In this document: positions 39,497-49,328 of the stretch, piece after piece
Layout of the letters: each line of letters opens with the position of its first letter
How positions within the stretch are numbered: the stretch's first letter is position 1
Source of the DNA: Lolliginicoccus suaedae
Lineage (GTDB): Bacteria; Actinomycetota; Actinomycetes; Mycobacteriales; Mycobacteriaceae
Assembly (NCBI RefSeq): GCF_008312885.1
Contig: NZ_VSSO01000001.1
Coordinates: 1 to 64,000, forward strand
Reading direction: 5' to 3'
Length of the DNA stretch: 64,000 nt
Program-made: the position numbers and the translations under genes
Notes under the pieces: model-generated
Seen by the model: only the letters and a program-made list of their open reading frames with translations
The model's database searches: none
Told to the model about the DNA's origin: nothing

Positions 39497-40639
39497 CTAG
39501 TCGGGGCCGACGCCGCCACCGCCGCCGGAGGGGATGAGCACGACGCGATCGTCGGTCTCCACGGGTTCCCCGATGTCCTTGTTGACGGTCCCGGACCAGA
39601 TCTCGCCAGCGAGGCCCACAGCAGCGCCGTGCAGCTTGCCGAAGCGTCCCTCGGCGGCGCGGACGGGATCGCCACTGATCAGGCCGGTGTCCTCGTCGCG
39701 AGTGAGGAACGCGACCGCCTCGGTGTCGGTGAGCACGACGGCGATGTCGTTGCCGACGACCGCGCACTCGCTGGCGCCCTCGCTGCCCTGCCAGGACCAC
39801 AGTGGTCGCAGGCTGCCATCGCCGAGCACCTCGAGGAGCTGGTCACCACTGGGGGTTCGCTCGGTGATGTAGATCGTCCCGGTGCCCGGATCGGGGCAGA
39901 TGCCGCCGGTGCCGCGCGCGCCCGCAGCGATGACCTCTGGAGGCTGGGCAGAGCTCGGGTTGAGCGAACCAAGGCGCAGCACCTTGCCGCCGAGCGAGGC
40001 CGGATTCGTCGCGGATGCCGGGTCGCCGCCGTCCCCGGTGCGGACGAGCAGCGATCCGTCGGAGGCGAACGCCAGCGCGCCCGCGTTGCCGGACGAGCCT
40101 CGGGGCAGGCCGGTGAGCAGGGGCTTGGCGACATCGCCTGGCGCGATCCGCACGACACGATTGTCGGAAGGCGTGGTGATGAGCGCATAGAGCAAGCGGT
40201 CCTCGCCGAAGGCGGGGGAGAGCGCGATGTCGAGCAATCCTCCTCCGCTGCTCGCGTCGACATCGATGCTGAGAATCTCCACGGGGTCGAGGTCGGGGGC
40301 GACCTCCACGATGCGACCGGTCGCGCGCTCCGCAGCGAGCGCAGCCTCGCCCGACGGCAGCACCGCGATCCCGGTCACCGGCTCGAGGCAGGTCGCGATG
40401 ACGGCGGGGTCCGGGTCATCGCAGGGTCCAAGCTCCTCGCTCGCCTCGTCGTCGGGCGGCTCGTCGGTGGGCTCGGCGGGCCGGATGTGCGCGAATCCGC
40501 CAGCGGTGGGCTCCGGCTCGAAAGGTGTTGTGGCCCGTTCGTCGAAGCGGGCGCAGCCGGCTGCCAGCAGGGTGGAGGCGAGGAGCGTCGCCACGACGAT
40601 TGCCCGCGGGCGCTGCCGCCGCGAACTCGATTCAGCCAT
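39497..40639 (-). CDS. lppZ: lipoprotein with glucose/sorbosone dehydrogenase-type beta-propeller (LppZ-like)
   Basis: 380 residues. A signal peptide with lipobox LLAAGC (24-29) gives a lipid-anchored exported protein. The body has beta-propeller strands of the PQQ sugar-dehydrogenase superfamily: VTGIAVLPSGEAALAAERATGRIVEV, GGLLDIALSPAFGEDRLLYALIT, and GALAFASDGSLLVRTGDGGDPASATNPASLGGKVLRL. The last segment is the strongest family signature. The C-terminus is Gly-rich. TACGTT (minus strand, 40647-40652) ends 7 nt before the ATG. Corresponds to Rv3006 (lppZ). Whether it binds PQQ or any sugar is unknown. Confidence 0.85.
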   Translation of the reverse strand: MAESSSRRQRPRAIVVATLLASTLLAAGCARFDERATTPFEPEPTAGGFAHIRPAEPTDEPPDDEASEELGPCDDPDPAVIATCLEPVTGIAVLPSGEAALAAERATGRIVEVAPDLDPVEILSIDVDASSGGGLLDIALSPAFGEDRLLYALITTPSDNRVVRIAPGDVAKPLLTGLPRGSSGNAGALAFASDGSLLVRTGDGGDPASATNPASLGGKVLRLGSLNPSSAQPPEVIAAGARGTGGICPDPGTGTIYITERTPSGDQLLEVLGDGSLRPLWSWQGSEGASECAVVGNDIAVVLTDTEAVAFLTRDEDTGLISGDPVRAAEGRFGKLHGAAVGLAGEIWSGTVNKDIGEPVETDDRVVLIPSGGGGGVGPD

Positions 40640-40719
40640 GTGCACCAACGTAACCCAAAACACGAGGCGACCGCGTGGCGCGCCCGGCCGCCTACCGCCC
40701 TTTCGGCGCCGGATCGACC

Positions 40720-40725
40720 TACTCT
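40720..40725 (+). promoter_or_regulatory. -10 element TACTCT for leaderless DoxX gene
   Basis: TACTCT ends 6 nt before the ATG at 40732, matching the ligA arrangement exactly. The promoter faces away from the lppZ promoter about 70 nt away. Confidence 0.5.
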
Positions 40726-40731
40726 GGGAGC

Positions 40732-41898
40732 ATGAGCGACAAGCGCGACGACGCGGATGCGTCTTCCCCCAACGATTCCTGGGGCGCTGCACCCAGCGCC
40801 AGCGATTCCGGCAAGGATGGCTCCGGCACCGCGCCGAGCCCCTTCGATCATTCCACCGAGGAGATCGCGGTGGGCCGTCCACCGCGACCGGAGTCCGCGA
40901 CCGAGCAGACCTCCGCGATGCGCCTCGGTGATCTCGACGACGAGGCTGCCTCGCGCGATGACGAGACGGGTGCTCCCGGCTTCGCCTGGTCACGCACGCC
41001 CGAGGCCCAGGCTGGCACGGCTGCCAACCCCTACAGCCAGCATGTGACGCGTGGTCGCCCGCCCCGCTCGGCCGCCGCCGCTGGCCGGGAGGGTGATCCG
41101 GCTACCGAGGAGCAGGCCCGCCCCGAGCCCGTCGAGTCGGCACCGACCGAGCAGATCCCGATCAACCGGGATCCTGAGCCGGAGCAGGCTTACAGCAGCT
41201 CGCAGACAGTGATCCTCAAGCGGCCGGGGAACATGGACGACACCACGCCGGGCCTCGCGCCGCGCTCGGCGGAGTATCACGAGCCGCAGCCCGTGGCGTA
41301 CGACGAGCCCGCCGCGCAGGCCATGCCCTATGGGAACTACCAGGAGCCCGAGCGTGGGGCCATGATGGTCCCGCCGACCGCGGTGGAGCCACGCCGGGGC
41401 ACGCTTGACCTCGGTCTCCTTGTGCTTCGCCTGCTGATCGGTGGCGCGCTGATCGCTGATGGCGTCCGGCACCTGCTGGGCCAGGGCGGCGGACTGGGCA
41501 TCGATGGCGTGGAGGCATTGTTCGCCACCGCGGGCTACGATTTCGCCGGCATCGTCGCGATCAGCGTGCTGAGCGCGCAGATCGGTGGTGGCGCGCTGAT
41601 CGTACTGGGGCTCGCGACCCCGTTTGGCGCGGCGGTTGCGCTCGCGGCGATGATCAATGTGTGGGCGGCCAACCAGGGGGCTCGCTCGGCGCTCGATGGC
41701 ATCGGCACCCCGGCGCTGGAGCTCGCAACGATCCTCGGCGTGGCAGCGGCGGGCCTGGTGCTGACCGGTCCGGGACGGATGAGCCTGGAGCGCAACGCCA
41801 AGTGGGCAGTCCGGCCGCGGTGGGGGGCGAGCGTGCTGCTCGTGCTCGGCATCATTGGCGGCATCGCCGCGTGGGTGGTGCTCACCGGCAAGGTGTAG
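40732..41898 (+). CDS. DoxX family membrane protein with long disordered N-terminal region
   Basis: 388 residues. The first 215 are acidic, Pro/Ala/Ser/Glu rich and lack hydrophobic helices, so probably cytoplasmic and disordered. From about 222 a four-helix DoxX domain follows: DLGLLVLRLLIGGALIADGVRHL, the GIVAISVLSAQIGGGALIVLGLATPF segment, LELATILGVAAAGLVLTGPGRMSL, and a final LLVLGIIGGIAAWVVL. DoxX proteins in mycobacteria take part in thiol and oxidative-stress complexes. Corresponds to Rv3005c. Ends at a terminator with a real T-run. Confidence 0.85.
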   Translation: MSDKRDDADASSPNDSWGAAPSASDSGKDGSGTAPSPFDHSTEEIAVGRPPRPESATEQTSAMRLGDLDDEAASRDDETGAPGFAWSRTPEAQAGTAANPYSQHVTRGRPPRSAAAAGREGDPATEEQARPEPVESAPTEQIPINRDPEPEQAYSSSQTVILKRPGNMDDTTPGLAPRSAEYHEPQPVAYDEPAAQAMPYGNYQEPERGAMMVPPTAVEPRRGTLDLGLLVLRLLIGGALIADGVRHLLGQGGGLGIDGVEALFATAGYDFAGIVAISVLSAQIGGGALIVLGLATPFGAAVALAAMINVWAANQGARSALDGIGTPALELATILGVAAAGLVLTGPGRMSLERNAKWAVRPRWGASVLLVLGIIGGIAAWVVLTGKV

Positions 41899-41912
41899 GA
41901 GCCTTCGACGGC

Positions 41913-41952
41913 GGCGGGGCGGGAAGCTGGATGCTTCCCGCCCCGCCTTTTC
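41913..41952 (+). terminator. strong intrinsic terminator between DoxX gene and ilvD
   Basis: 15-bp perfect stem (41913-41927 with 41933-41947) around TGGAT, directly followed by TTTTCT. It is one of only two hairpins in the window with a T-run. It lies between convergent genes; only the + strand has the T-run. Confidence 0.9.
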
Positions 41953-41965
41953 TCGTCGAGGGTGG

Positions 41966-43807
41966 CTACCGGACCTCGCGCACCGCGCCCCGATCGGCGG
42001 AGGTGGCGAGCGCTGCATAGGCGCGCAGCGCCATGGTGACGGGGCGCTGGCGGTCCTTGGGCTGCCAGGGGCGCTCGGACGCCTCCATCTTGGCGCGGCG
42101 GGCCGCGAGCTCCTCATCGTCGATGAGCAGCTCTAGGGCACGGGTGGTGACATCGATAAGGATCTGGTCACCGTCCTCGATGAGCCCGATCGTCCCGCCC
42201 GCCGCCGCCTCGGGGGAGATGTGGCCCACCGAGATGCCGGAGGTGCCGCCGGAGAATCGTCCGTCGGTGATCAGCGCGCACTTCGCGCCGAGGCCCGCGC
42301 CCTTGAGGAATGCCGTCGGGTGCAGCATCTCCTGCATGCCAGGACCGCCTGCGGGGCCCTCGTAGCGGACGACGATGATCTCGCCGGGCTGGACGACGCG
42401 CTGCAGGATGATCGACACGGCCTCCTCCTGGCTCTCCACCACGCGCGCGGGGCCCTGGAAGCGCCATAGGGACTCGTCGATGCCGGCTGTCTTGATGACC
42501 GCGCCACGGGGAGCGATGTTGCCGCGCAGCACCGCGAGCCCGCCGTCCTTGGTGTAGGCATGCTCGATGTCGCGGATGCAGCCGCCCGCGGCGTCGGTGT
42601 CCAGTGACGACCAGCGGTTGGAGGTGGAGAACGGCTCGGTGGTGCGCACGCCGCCGGGCGCGGCGTGGAACAGCTCCATGGCTTGCTCGGTGGCGGTGCC
42701 GGAGCGGATGTCCCACTCGTCGAGCCAGGCGCCGAGGCTCGGGGCGTGCACGGCGGGAAGGGAGTCATCGATGAGGCCGCCGCGGCGCAGCTCACCGAGG
42801 ATCGCAGGGATGCCACCAGCCCGGTGCACGTCCTCCATGTGGTAGTCGGAGTTGGGGGAGACCTTGGCCAGGCACGGCACCTGTCGGCTGATGGCGTCGA
42901 TGTCCTCGAGCGCGAAGGCCACCTCGCCCTCCTCGGCGGCAGCGAGGATGTGCAGGACGGTGTTGGTCGATCCGCCCATCGCGACGTCGAGCGCCATGGC
43001 GTTGCGGAACGCGGTGGGAGTGGCGATGCTGCGCGGCAGCACGGACTCGTCGCCATCGCGGTAGTAGCGGGTGGCTGCCTCCACGATCACGGTGCCTGCC
43101 CGCTCGAACAATGCGCGGCGCGCGGAGTGCGTGGCGAGGGTGGAGCCGTTGCCGGGCAGCGCGAGACCGAGCGCCTCGGTGAGGCAGTTCATGGAGTTGG
43201 CGGTGAACATGCCGGAGCAGGAGCCGCACGTGGGGCAGGCGGAGCGCTCGACCTCGTCGAGGCCCTCGTCGGCGATGGCGCTGTTGGCGCTCGCTGAGAT
43301 GGCGGTGACGAGGTCGGTGGGGGCGTGGGTGATCCCCTCGACGACGACGGCCTTGCCTGCCTCCATCGGGCCGCCAGAGACGAAGACGGTGGGGATGTTC
43401 AGGCGCATCGCGGCATTGAGCATGCCGGGGGTGATCTTGTCGCAGTTGGAGATGCACACCAGCGCGTCGGCGGTGTGCGCGTTGACCATGTACTCGACGG
43501 AATCGGCGATGATCTCGCGGCTCGGGAGCGAGTAGAGCATGCCGCCGTGGCCCATCGCGATGCCGTCATCGACGGCGATGGTGTGGAACTCGCGCGCGAC
43601 GCCACCGGCTTCGCGGACGGCTTCGGCAACGATCTCGCCGAGGTTCTTCAGGTGCACGTGGCCGGGGACGAACTGGGTGTAGGAGTTCGCGATGGCCACG
43701 ATGGGCTTGCCGAAGTCGGAATCGGTCATGCCGGTGGCGCGCCACAGGGCGCGGGCCCCGGCGGCGTTGCGGCCGATGGTCGTGGTGCGTGATCTCAAGG
43801 GGGGCAT
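41966..43807 (-). CDS. ilvD: dihydroxy-acid dehydratase
   Basis: 613 residues. Third common step of valine and isoleucine synthesis, dehydrating 2,3-dihydroxy acids to 2-keto acids; an iron-sulfur enzyme. Cluster Cys are in [12 protein letters not shown] (about 125) and [18 protein letters not shown] (about 200). The C-terminal [21 protein letters not shown] signature contains the catalytic Ser. In M. tuberculosis ilvD is elsewhere (Rv0189c), while corynebacteria keep it near ilvBNC, as here. It is transcribed away from ilvB. Confidence 0.96.
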   Translation of the reverse strand: MPPLRSRTTTIGRNAAGARALWRATGMTDSDFGKPIVAIANSYTQFVPGHVHLKNLGEIVAEAVREAGGVAREFHTIAVDDGIAMGHGGMLYSLPSREIIADSVEYMVNAHTADALVCISNCDKITPGMLNAAMRLNIPTVFVSGGPMEAGKAVVVEGITHAPTDLVTAISASANSAIADEGLDEVERSACPTCGSCSGMFTANSMNCLTEALGLALPGNGSTLATHSARRALFERAGTVIVEAATRYYRDGDESVLPRSIATPTAFRNAMALDVAMGGSTNTVLHILAAAEEGEVAFALEDIDAISRQVPCLAKVSPNSDYHMEDVHRAGGIPAILGELRRGGLIDDSLPAVHAPSLGAWLDEWDIRSGTATEQAMELFHAAPGGVRTTEPFSTSNRWSSLDTDAAGGCIRDIEHAYTKDGGLAVLRGNIAPRGAVIKTAGIDESLWRFQGPARVVESQEEAVSIILQRVVQPGEIIVVRYEGPAGGPGMQEMLHPTAFLKGAGLGAKCALITDGRFSGGTSGISVGHISPEAAAGGTIGLIEDGDQILIDVTTRALELLIDDEELAARRAKMEASERPWQPKDRQRPVTMALRAYAALATSADRGAVREVR

Positions 43808-43933
43808 CGGTTGGTCCTTGGCTCAAGGTAGTGACAGGTGGGGGCCGGATCCTCGGGGCTTGCGTACATCAAGGCTGGCGGGATCCGGGCTGGCGCGCTG
43901 GCACGTTCGGGCGTGGTCGTGCCCGGGCGGGGT

Positions 43934-44416
43934 CTAGCCGGGGGCGTCCTCGGGATCGGCGGTCGCGGTGGAGCGGGCTTTCTCCTGCTCGGCGCGATGG
44001 GTCGCCTCGATGTCCGGGATGAGTCCGTTGCTCAGCGGCGTGATGCTGGGCAGGTCCTCAAGGGTCACGGCGGGCAGCGGTACGTGCTCGCCGGAGCGCA
44101 GGACGGCGCGGGCGGAACGAAGCCTGGGGAAGGTAAGCCCCTTGATCTCGTCCCATGCCACGGTACGTGTTCTCAGCATCGTTCGTGTTCTGAGGCCGGT
44201 CTCGGATACCCTGGTCTGTACTCGCAGGATCCATACCGCGAGGATGATGGGTGCCGCTAGCAGCCAGCCAAACAGGCGTGGCGCGGTAGCGGCGACGAGT
44301 GCGACGCAGCAGGCGAACAACAGGACGCCGAGCAGCGCGAGGCGTGAGACGCGGATGATCCGTGCGTGCGATTCCGGTGGCTTTGCATTGGGCACTCGTC
44401 CATACTCCCATCCCAC
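43934..44416 (-). CDS. PH-domain membrane protein (Rv3004/Cfp6-like)
   Basis: 160 residues. Two adjacent hydrophobic helices (RLALLGVLLFACCVALVAAT and LFGWLLAAPIILAVWIL) precede a bacterial PH-like domain: VSETGLRTRTMLRTRTVAWDEIKGLTFPR and VPLPAVTLEDLPSITPLS. The tail is acidic. It has the position and shape of Rv3004 (Cfp6), a small PH-domain protein next to ilvB. Function unknown. GTG at 44416 is assumed; a GTG at 44395 is an alternative. TAAGAC lies about 7 nt upstream on the minus strand. Confidence 0.75.
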   Translation of the reverse strand: MGWEYGRVPNAKPPESHARIIRVSRLALLGVLLFACCVALVAATAPRLFGWLLAAPIILAVWILRVQTRVSETGLRTRTMLRTRTVAWDEIKGLTFPRLRSARAVLRSGEHVPLPAVTLEDLPSITPLSNGLIPDIEATHRAEQEKARSTATADPEDAPG

Positions 44417-44455
44417 CGCAACCGTCTTACCATGTGGGACGATCAGTGGTTTCGT

Positions 44456-44485
44456 TTGACGCTATGCGTAGGTTTTCACTAACGT
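44456..44485 (+). promoter_or_regulatory. ilvBNC promoter
   Basis: TTGACG (44456-44461) and TAACGT (44480-44485) at 18-nt spacing. The -10 ends 7 nt before the leader-peptide ATG, so transcription should begin at or next to that ATG. Confidence 0.65.
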
Positions 44486-44492
44486 CGGGTGC

Positions 44493-44540
44493 ATGAATCG
44501 AACTGAGGTACTCGTACTCGCTGGGCGCGTCGCCGCCTGA
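44493..44540 (+). CDS. ilvBNC leader peptide MNRTEVLVLAGRVAA
   Basis: 15 codons, GTA CTC GTA CTC in the middle and GTC near the end: three Val and two Leu among 15 residues. It starts just after the promoter, so its mRNA is leaderless, and stops ahead of a terminator hairpin that precedes ilvB by 100 nt. This is the classical arrangement of transcription attenuation by ribosome stalling at scarce branched-chain aminoacyl-tRNA, known for ilvBNC of Corynebacterium glutamicum. The peptide itself has no expected function. Confidence 0.85.
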   Translation: MNRTEVLVLAGRVAA

Positions 44541-44576
44541 GTGGGATTACGGAACACTCACGAGAGACGACGCGCA

Positions 44577-44613
44577 CCCTCGTTTCGCAGAGACCTGCGA
44601 GCGGGGGTTTTTT
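44577..44613 (+). terminator. ilvBNC attenuator terminator
   Basis: CCCTCG-T-TTCGCAG pairs with CTGCGAG-CGGGGG across an AGAC loop, followed by six T. Upstream, GCGCGTCG inside the leader codons (44525-44532) can pair with CGACGCGC (44568-44575), and TGAGTG (44538-44543) with CACTCA (44555-44560). These give the alternative structures expected for attenuation. Confidence 0.85.
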
Positions 44614-44712
44614 GATGCCCGCAGTTAGGATTCATGTAACGCCCAGGCGCGGTGACCACGATGACGTCCCCGTGATTGGTACAAGCCCGAGAACTAGCCA
44701 GAGGAACTTGCA

Positions 44713-46722
44713 GTGAGTGCACCGACAGCACGGCCAACACCAGGCCCGCAGCCAGGACATCTCGCCGCGGGCAGCACCGCGGGTCACAGTGGCGACAGCG
44801 GTGGTGCCCAGGCCGAGCACGGTTCCGGGGCCACCCCGGCAAGCCTGCCCAGCACCCGGCCCGGTACCCCCGAGAGGATGACGGGCGCGCAAGCGGTGGT
44901 CCGGAGCCTCGAGGAGCTCCACGCCGACATCGTGTTCGGCATCCCCGGTGGCGCCATCCTGCCCGTCTACGACCCGATGCTCGACTCCCGCAAGGTCCGC
45001 CACGTGCTGGTCCGCCACGAGCAGGGCGCGGGCCACGCGGCCACGGGGTACGCGCAGGCCACGGGCAAGGTCGGTGTGTGCATGGCCACCTCTGGCCCCG
45101 GCGCGACGAACCTCGTCACCCCGCTCGCCGATGCCTACATGGACTCGGTGCCGGTGGTGGCGATCACCGGGCAGGTCGCGCGCCCGCTCATCGGGACCGA
45201 CGGCTTCCAGGAAGCTGACATCTCCGGCATCACCATGCCAGTCACCAAGCACAACTTCCTCGTCACCGAGGGCGATGACATCCCGCGCATCATCGCCGAG
45301 GCATTCCACCTCGCGGCGACCGGCCGACCGGGCCCCGTCCTCGTCGATATCCCGAAGGATCTCCTGCAGGGCCAGATGAGCTTCTCCTGGCCGCCGGAGA
45401 TGCACCTTCCCGGCTATCGCCCCGTCACCAAGCCGCACGGCAAGCAGGTCCGCGAGGCAGCCCGCCTGATCGCTGCCGCCGAGCATCCCGTGCTCTATGT
45501 CGGTGGCGGCGTGATCAAGTCCGAGGCATCCGCGGAGCTGCTCGTCCTCGCTGAGCTGACCGGCATCCCCGTGGTGACCACCCTGATGGCCCGGGGCGCG
45601 TTCCCCGACAGCCATGACCTCAACCTCGGCATGCCTGGCATGCACGGCACCGTCGCGGCGGTCGCGGCCCTGCAGCGCAGCGACCTGCTCATCACGCTCG
45701 GTGCCCGCTTCGATGATCGCGTCACCGGGCAGCTCTCCACCTTCGCCCAGGGCGCCAAGGTCATCCACGCGGACATCGACCCGGCGGAGATCGGCAAGAA
45801 CCGTCATGCCGATGTGCCGATCGTCGGTGACTGCAAGGAGGTCATCACCGAGCTGACCGAGGTGATCCGCGCGGACCGCGAGAGCGGGCGCGTCCCCGAC
45901 CTCACCGCGTGGTGGCGCTACCTCGATGGGATCCGCAAGACCTTCCCGCTGAGCTATGGGCCGCAGAGCGATGGCTCCCTGTCGCCCGAGTACGTCATCG
46001 AGCAGCTCGGCAAGCTCGCGGGGCCCGAGGCTGTCTATGTGGCGGGTGTCGGCCAGCACCAGATGTGGGCCGCGCAGTTCGTCAAGTACGAGAAGCCCCG
46101 CACCTGGCTGAACTCCGGGGGGCTCGGCACCATGGGCTACTCCGTCCCGGCGGCCATGGGCGCCAAGATGGGGATGCCCGACACCGAGGTGTGGGCCATC
46201 GATGGTGATGGTTGCTTCCAGATGACCAACCAGGAGCTCGCGACCTGCGCCATCGAGGGCGTGCCGATCAAGGTCGCGCTCATCAACAACGGCAACCTCG
46301 GCATGGTGCGGCAGTGGCAGACCCTCTTCTACGGGGAGCGCTACTCCAACACGGACCTGTCCACGCACTCGCTGCGGATCCCGGACTTCGTCAAGCTCTC
46401 CGAGGCGCTCGGCTGCGTCGGCATCCGGGTCGACAAGGAGGAGGACGTGATCCCCGCCATCAAGAAGGCGCAGGAGATCAACGATCGTCCCGTCGTCATC
46501 GACTTCATCGTTGGTGCGGACGCGCAGGTGTGGCCCATGGTCGCCGCGGGCACCGGCAACGACGAGATCATGGCCGCGCGCGGCATCCGGCCGCTGTTCG
46601 ACGATGATGAAGGCATCGGGGATTCCCCCGCAGCGATCCATCAGGTGATGCATACCGAGGACCAGGCCGTCGCGAGCAGCGACGCGCAGGACTCGGACGA
46701 GGCAGAAGGGGCCGATCAGTGA
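44713..46722 (+). CDS. ilvB: acetolactate synthase large (catalytic) subunit
   Basis: 669 residues. Thiamine-diphosphate enzyme condensing pyruvate with pyruvate or 2-ketobutyrate. A 50-residue Gly/Ala/Pro/Ser-rich N-terminal extension precedes the fold. [13 protein letters not shown] and [21 protein letters not shown] carry the catalytic Glu, FAD contacts lie in the middle ([16 protein letters not shown]), and [31 protein letters not shown] is the ThDP motif. GTG start with AGAGGAA upstream. Expression is controlled by the leader peptide and terminator. GTGA overlap with ilvN. Corresponds to Rv3003c (ilvB1). Confidence 0.96.
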   Translation: MSAPTARPTPGPQPGHLAAGSTAGHSGDSGGAQAEHGSGATPASLPSTRPGTPERMTGAQAVVRSLEELHADIVFGIPGGAILPVYDPMLDSRKVRHVLVRHEQGAGHAATGYAQATGKVGVCMATSGPGATNLVTPLADAYMDSVPVVAITGQVARPLIGTDGFQEADISGITMPVTKHNFLVTEGDDIPRIIAEAFHLAATGRPGPVLVDIPKDLLQGQMSFSWPPEMHLPGYRPVTKPHGKQVREAARLIAAAEHPVLYVGGGVIKSEASAELLVLAELTGIPVVTTLMARGAFPDSHDLNLGMPGMHGTVAAVAALQRSDLLITLGARFDDRVTGQLSTFAQGAKVIHADIDPAEIGKNRHADVPIVGDCKEVITELTEVIRADRESGRVPDLTAWWRYLDGIRKTFPLSYGPQSDGSLSPEYVIEQLGKLAGPEAVYVAGVGQHQMWAAQFVKYEKPRTWLNSGGLGTMGYSVPAAMGAKMGMPDTEVWAIDGDGCFQMTNQELATCAIEGVPIKVALINNGNLGMVRQWQTLFYGERYSNTDLSTHSLRIPDFVKLSEALGCVGIRVDKEEDVIPAIKKAQEINDRPVVIDFIVGADAQVWPMVAAGTGNDEIMAARGIRPLFDDDEGIGDSPAAIHQVMHTEDQAVASSDAQDSDEAEGADQ

Positions 46723-47222
46723 GAAGCAGTCACACGCTCAGCGTGCTCGTCGAGGACAAGCCTGGCGTTCTCGCGCGCGTGGCATCGTTGTTCTCCCGGC
46801 GCGGCTTCAACATCGAGTCCCTCGCGGTCGGGCCCACCGAGATCAAGGGCGTCTCGCGGATGACGATCGTCGTCGTCGTCGACGAGCAGCCGCTCGAGCA
46901 GGTCACCAAGCAGCTCAACAAGCTCATCAATGTCCTGAAGATCGTCGAGCAGGATCCTGCCGCGTCGGTCGCCCGGGAACTCGTCCTGATCAAGGTGCGC
47001 GCCGATGCAGCCGTGCGCGGCCAGGTCGTCGAGGTGGCCCAGCTGTTCCGGGCCAATGTCGTCGACGTCGCCCCGGAGTCGCTGACCATCGAGGCGACCG
47101 GCACCCAGGACAAGCTCGAAGCGCTTCTCAAGCTCCTCGAGCCCTATGGCATCCGCGAGATCGTGCAATCCGGGATCGTGGCGCTCGGGCGCGGACCGAA
47201 ATCCATCACCGCGACCCGCTAG
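46719..47222 (+). CDS. ilvN: acetolactate synthase small (regulatory) subunit
   Basis: 167 residues. N-terminal ACT domain [35 protein letters not shown] binds valine and gives feedback inhibition; the C-terminal ALS_ss domain ([32 protein letters not shown]) activates IlvB. Starts at GTG overlapping the ilvB stop, so equimolar synthesis is likely. Corresponds to Rv3002c (ilvH/ilvN). Confidence 0.96.
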   Translation: MRSSHTLSVLVEDKPGVLARVASLFSRRGFNIESLAVGPTEIKGVSRMTIVVVVDEQPLEQVTKQLNKLINVLKIVEQDPAASVARELVLIKVRADAAVRGQVVEVAQLFRANVVDVAPESLTIEATGTQDKLEALLKLLEPYGIREIVQSGIVALGRGPKSITATR

Positions 47223-47228
47223 CCTTGA

Positions 47229-48338
<1,110 letters not shown>

Positions 48339-48355
48339 TCCCCGTCACTGACGAG

Positions 48356-48389
48356 AATGCCCCCGGATCCGTAGGGATCCGGGGGCATT
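48356..48389. terminator. ilvBNC terminator
   Basis: Perfect 15-bp stem AATGCCCCCGGATCC/GGATCCGGGGGCATT around GTAG, between ilvC (+) and the convergent protease gene (-). Confidence 0.85.
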
Positions 48390-48431
48390 GTCATGCTGCC
48401 AGAGCCCGGCAGTAAAGCCGGGCCAGCATTG

Positions 48432-49124
48432 CTAGATCGGTCGGTATCCTGCTCCTACACCGCCGACGAAGCTGCTCTCGGCAAGGATCGCATCCATGTT
48501 GATGCTCACGTGCGGACCGGCGCAAGGGATGAGGAAGTAGGCACTGACCAGTCCGATCAGGCGGGTGCCCGAGGTGATGGGGCCGCCGGAATCACCCTCG
48601 GTGATGCACACGAAGCCATACTGCTCGGCGAAGACGGAATCCACGAAGAGGTTCACGCCGCATGTGTGGCCCGTGGTGCGTCCCTGCTTGCAGACGAGCT
48701 CGGGGAACGGAGCGGGCGCGCCGACATCGGTGATCGTGGTGCCGCCGACGGTGCGGGTCGGCGCCACGCGCGTCTCATCGAACTCGATGACCGCGTAGTC
48801 GAGCAGGGGATTGGTGCGGACGACGGTGCCTACCCGGCCGACCGAGGGGCGCTCCTCGGAGTGCACGGAGGAGCCAGGTCCTCCGCAGTGCGCGGCGGTG
48901 AACCCGACGAGGCGGCCCTGGCTGTCGCGGCCGATCGTGGTCAGCGAGCAGAGGTAGTCCCCGCCCACGATGATGCCCGAACCGCCCCCGAGCGTGGCCT
49001 TCGTGGTCTGCGCGCTCGCGCCGGGCAGCCCGACGAGCAGCATGGCGGCCAGCGCGACCAGGGCGATGACGAATCTTCTCAACCGGGGGCTCCTTCGCTC
49101 GATGTCAATCCGGGCCGACGCCAT
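48432..49124 (-). CDS. secreted trypsin-like serine protease (S1 family)
   Basis: 230 residues. A Sec signal peptide (RRFVIALVALAAMLLVGLPGASA, cleavage near 38) is followed by a compact chymotrypsin fold. The catalytic triad is visible: His in GFTAAHCGG (about 76), Asp in LLDYAVIEF (about 108), and Ser in TEGDSGGPI (about 180). Four further cysteines could form disulphides. The mature protein is only about 190 residues, near the size of Streptomyces-type proteases, with no long pro-region. It is not in the M. tuberculosis gene order and interrupts ilvC and serA. A TAGTCT -10 candidate lies at 49152-49157 (minus strand). Confidence 0.88.
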   Translation of the reverse strand: MASARIDIERRSPRLRRFVIALVALAAMLLVGLPGASAQTTKATLGGGSGIIVGGDYLCSLTTIGRDSQGRLVGFTAAHCGGPGSSVHSEERPSVGRVGTVVRTNPLLDYAVIEFDETRVAPTRTVGGTTITDVGAPAPFPELVCKQGRTTGHTCGVNLFVDSVFAEQYGFVCITEGDSGGPITSGTRLIGLVSAYFLIPCAGPHVSINMDAILAESSFVGGVGAGYRPI

Positions 49125-49160
49125 GACCTCGCGCGCGGCGGATTTTCGTTGAGACTACGT

Positions 49161-49180
49161 GACTGCATTGATATGCAGTC
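49161..49180. promoter_or_regulatory. operator-like palindrome upstream of the secreted protease
   Basis: GACTGCATTGATATGCAGTC is an 8+4+8 inverted repeat. It overlaps the expected -35 of the protease promoter (17 nt from TAGTCT on the minus strand) and lies 148 nt before serA. It is a plausible site for a dimeric regulator; none is encoded nearby. Confidence 0.5.
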
Positions 49181-49328
49181 GTGATTAATGATCGTAACCC
49201 CATGGGGGTGCCTCGTGGCTGATCAACCACGCCCCGGCTCCACTAGGTGGGACGATGTGGAATGTGACCGGGCAGCCGACTAGGCTATCGGCGATCACAG
49301 CATCTAGAGACCCGAGGAGAGTTCGCAG

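Noticed and set aside
44632-46653. 673-codon antisense frame over ilvB
   Set aside because: Low-complexity Asp/His/Arg/Gly composition and no motif. ilvB in the other strand is unmistakable.
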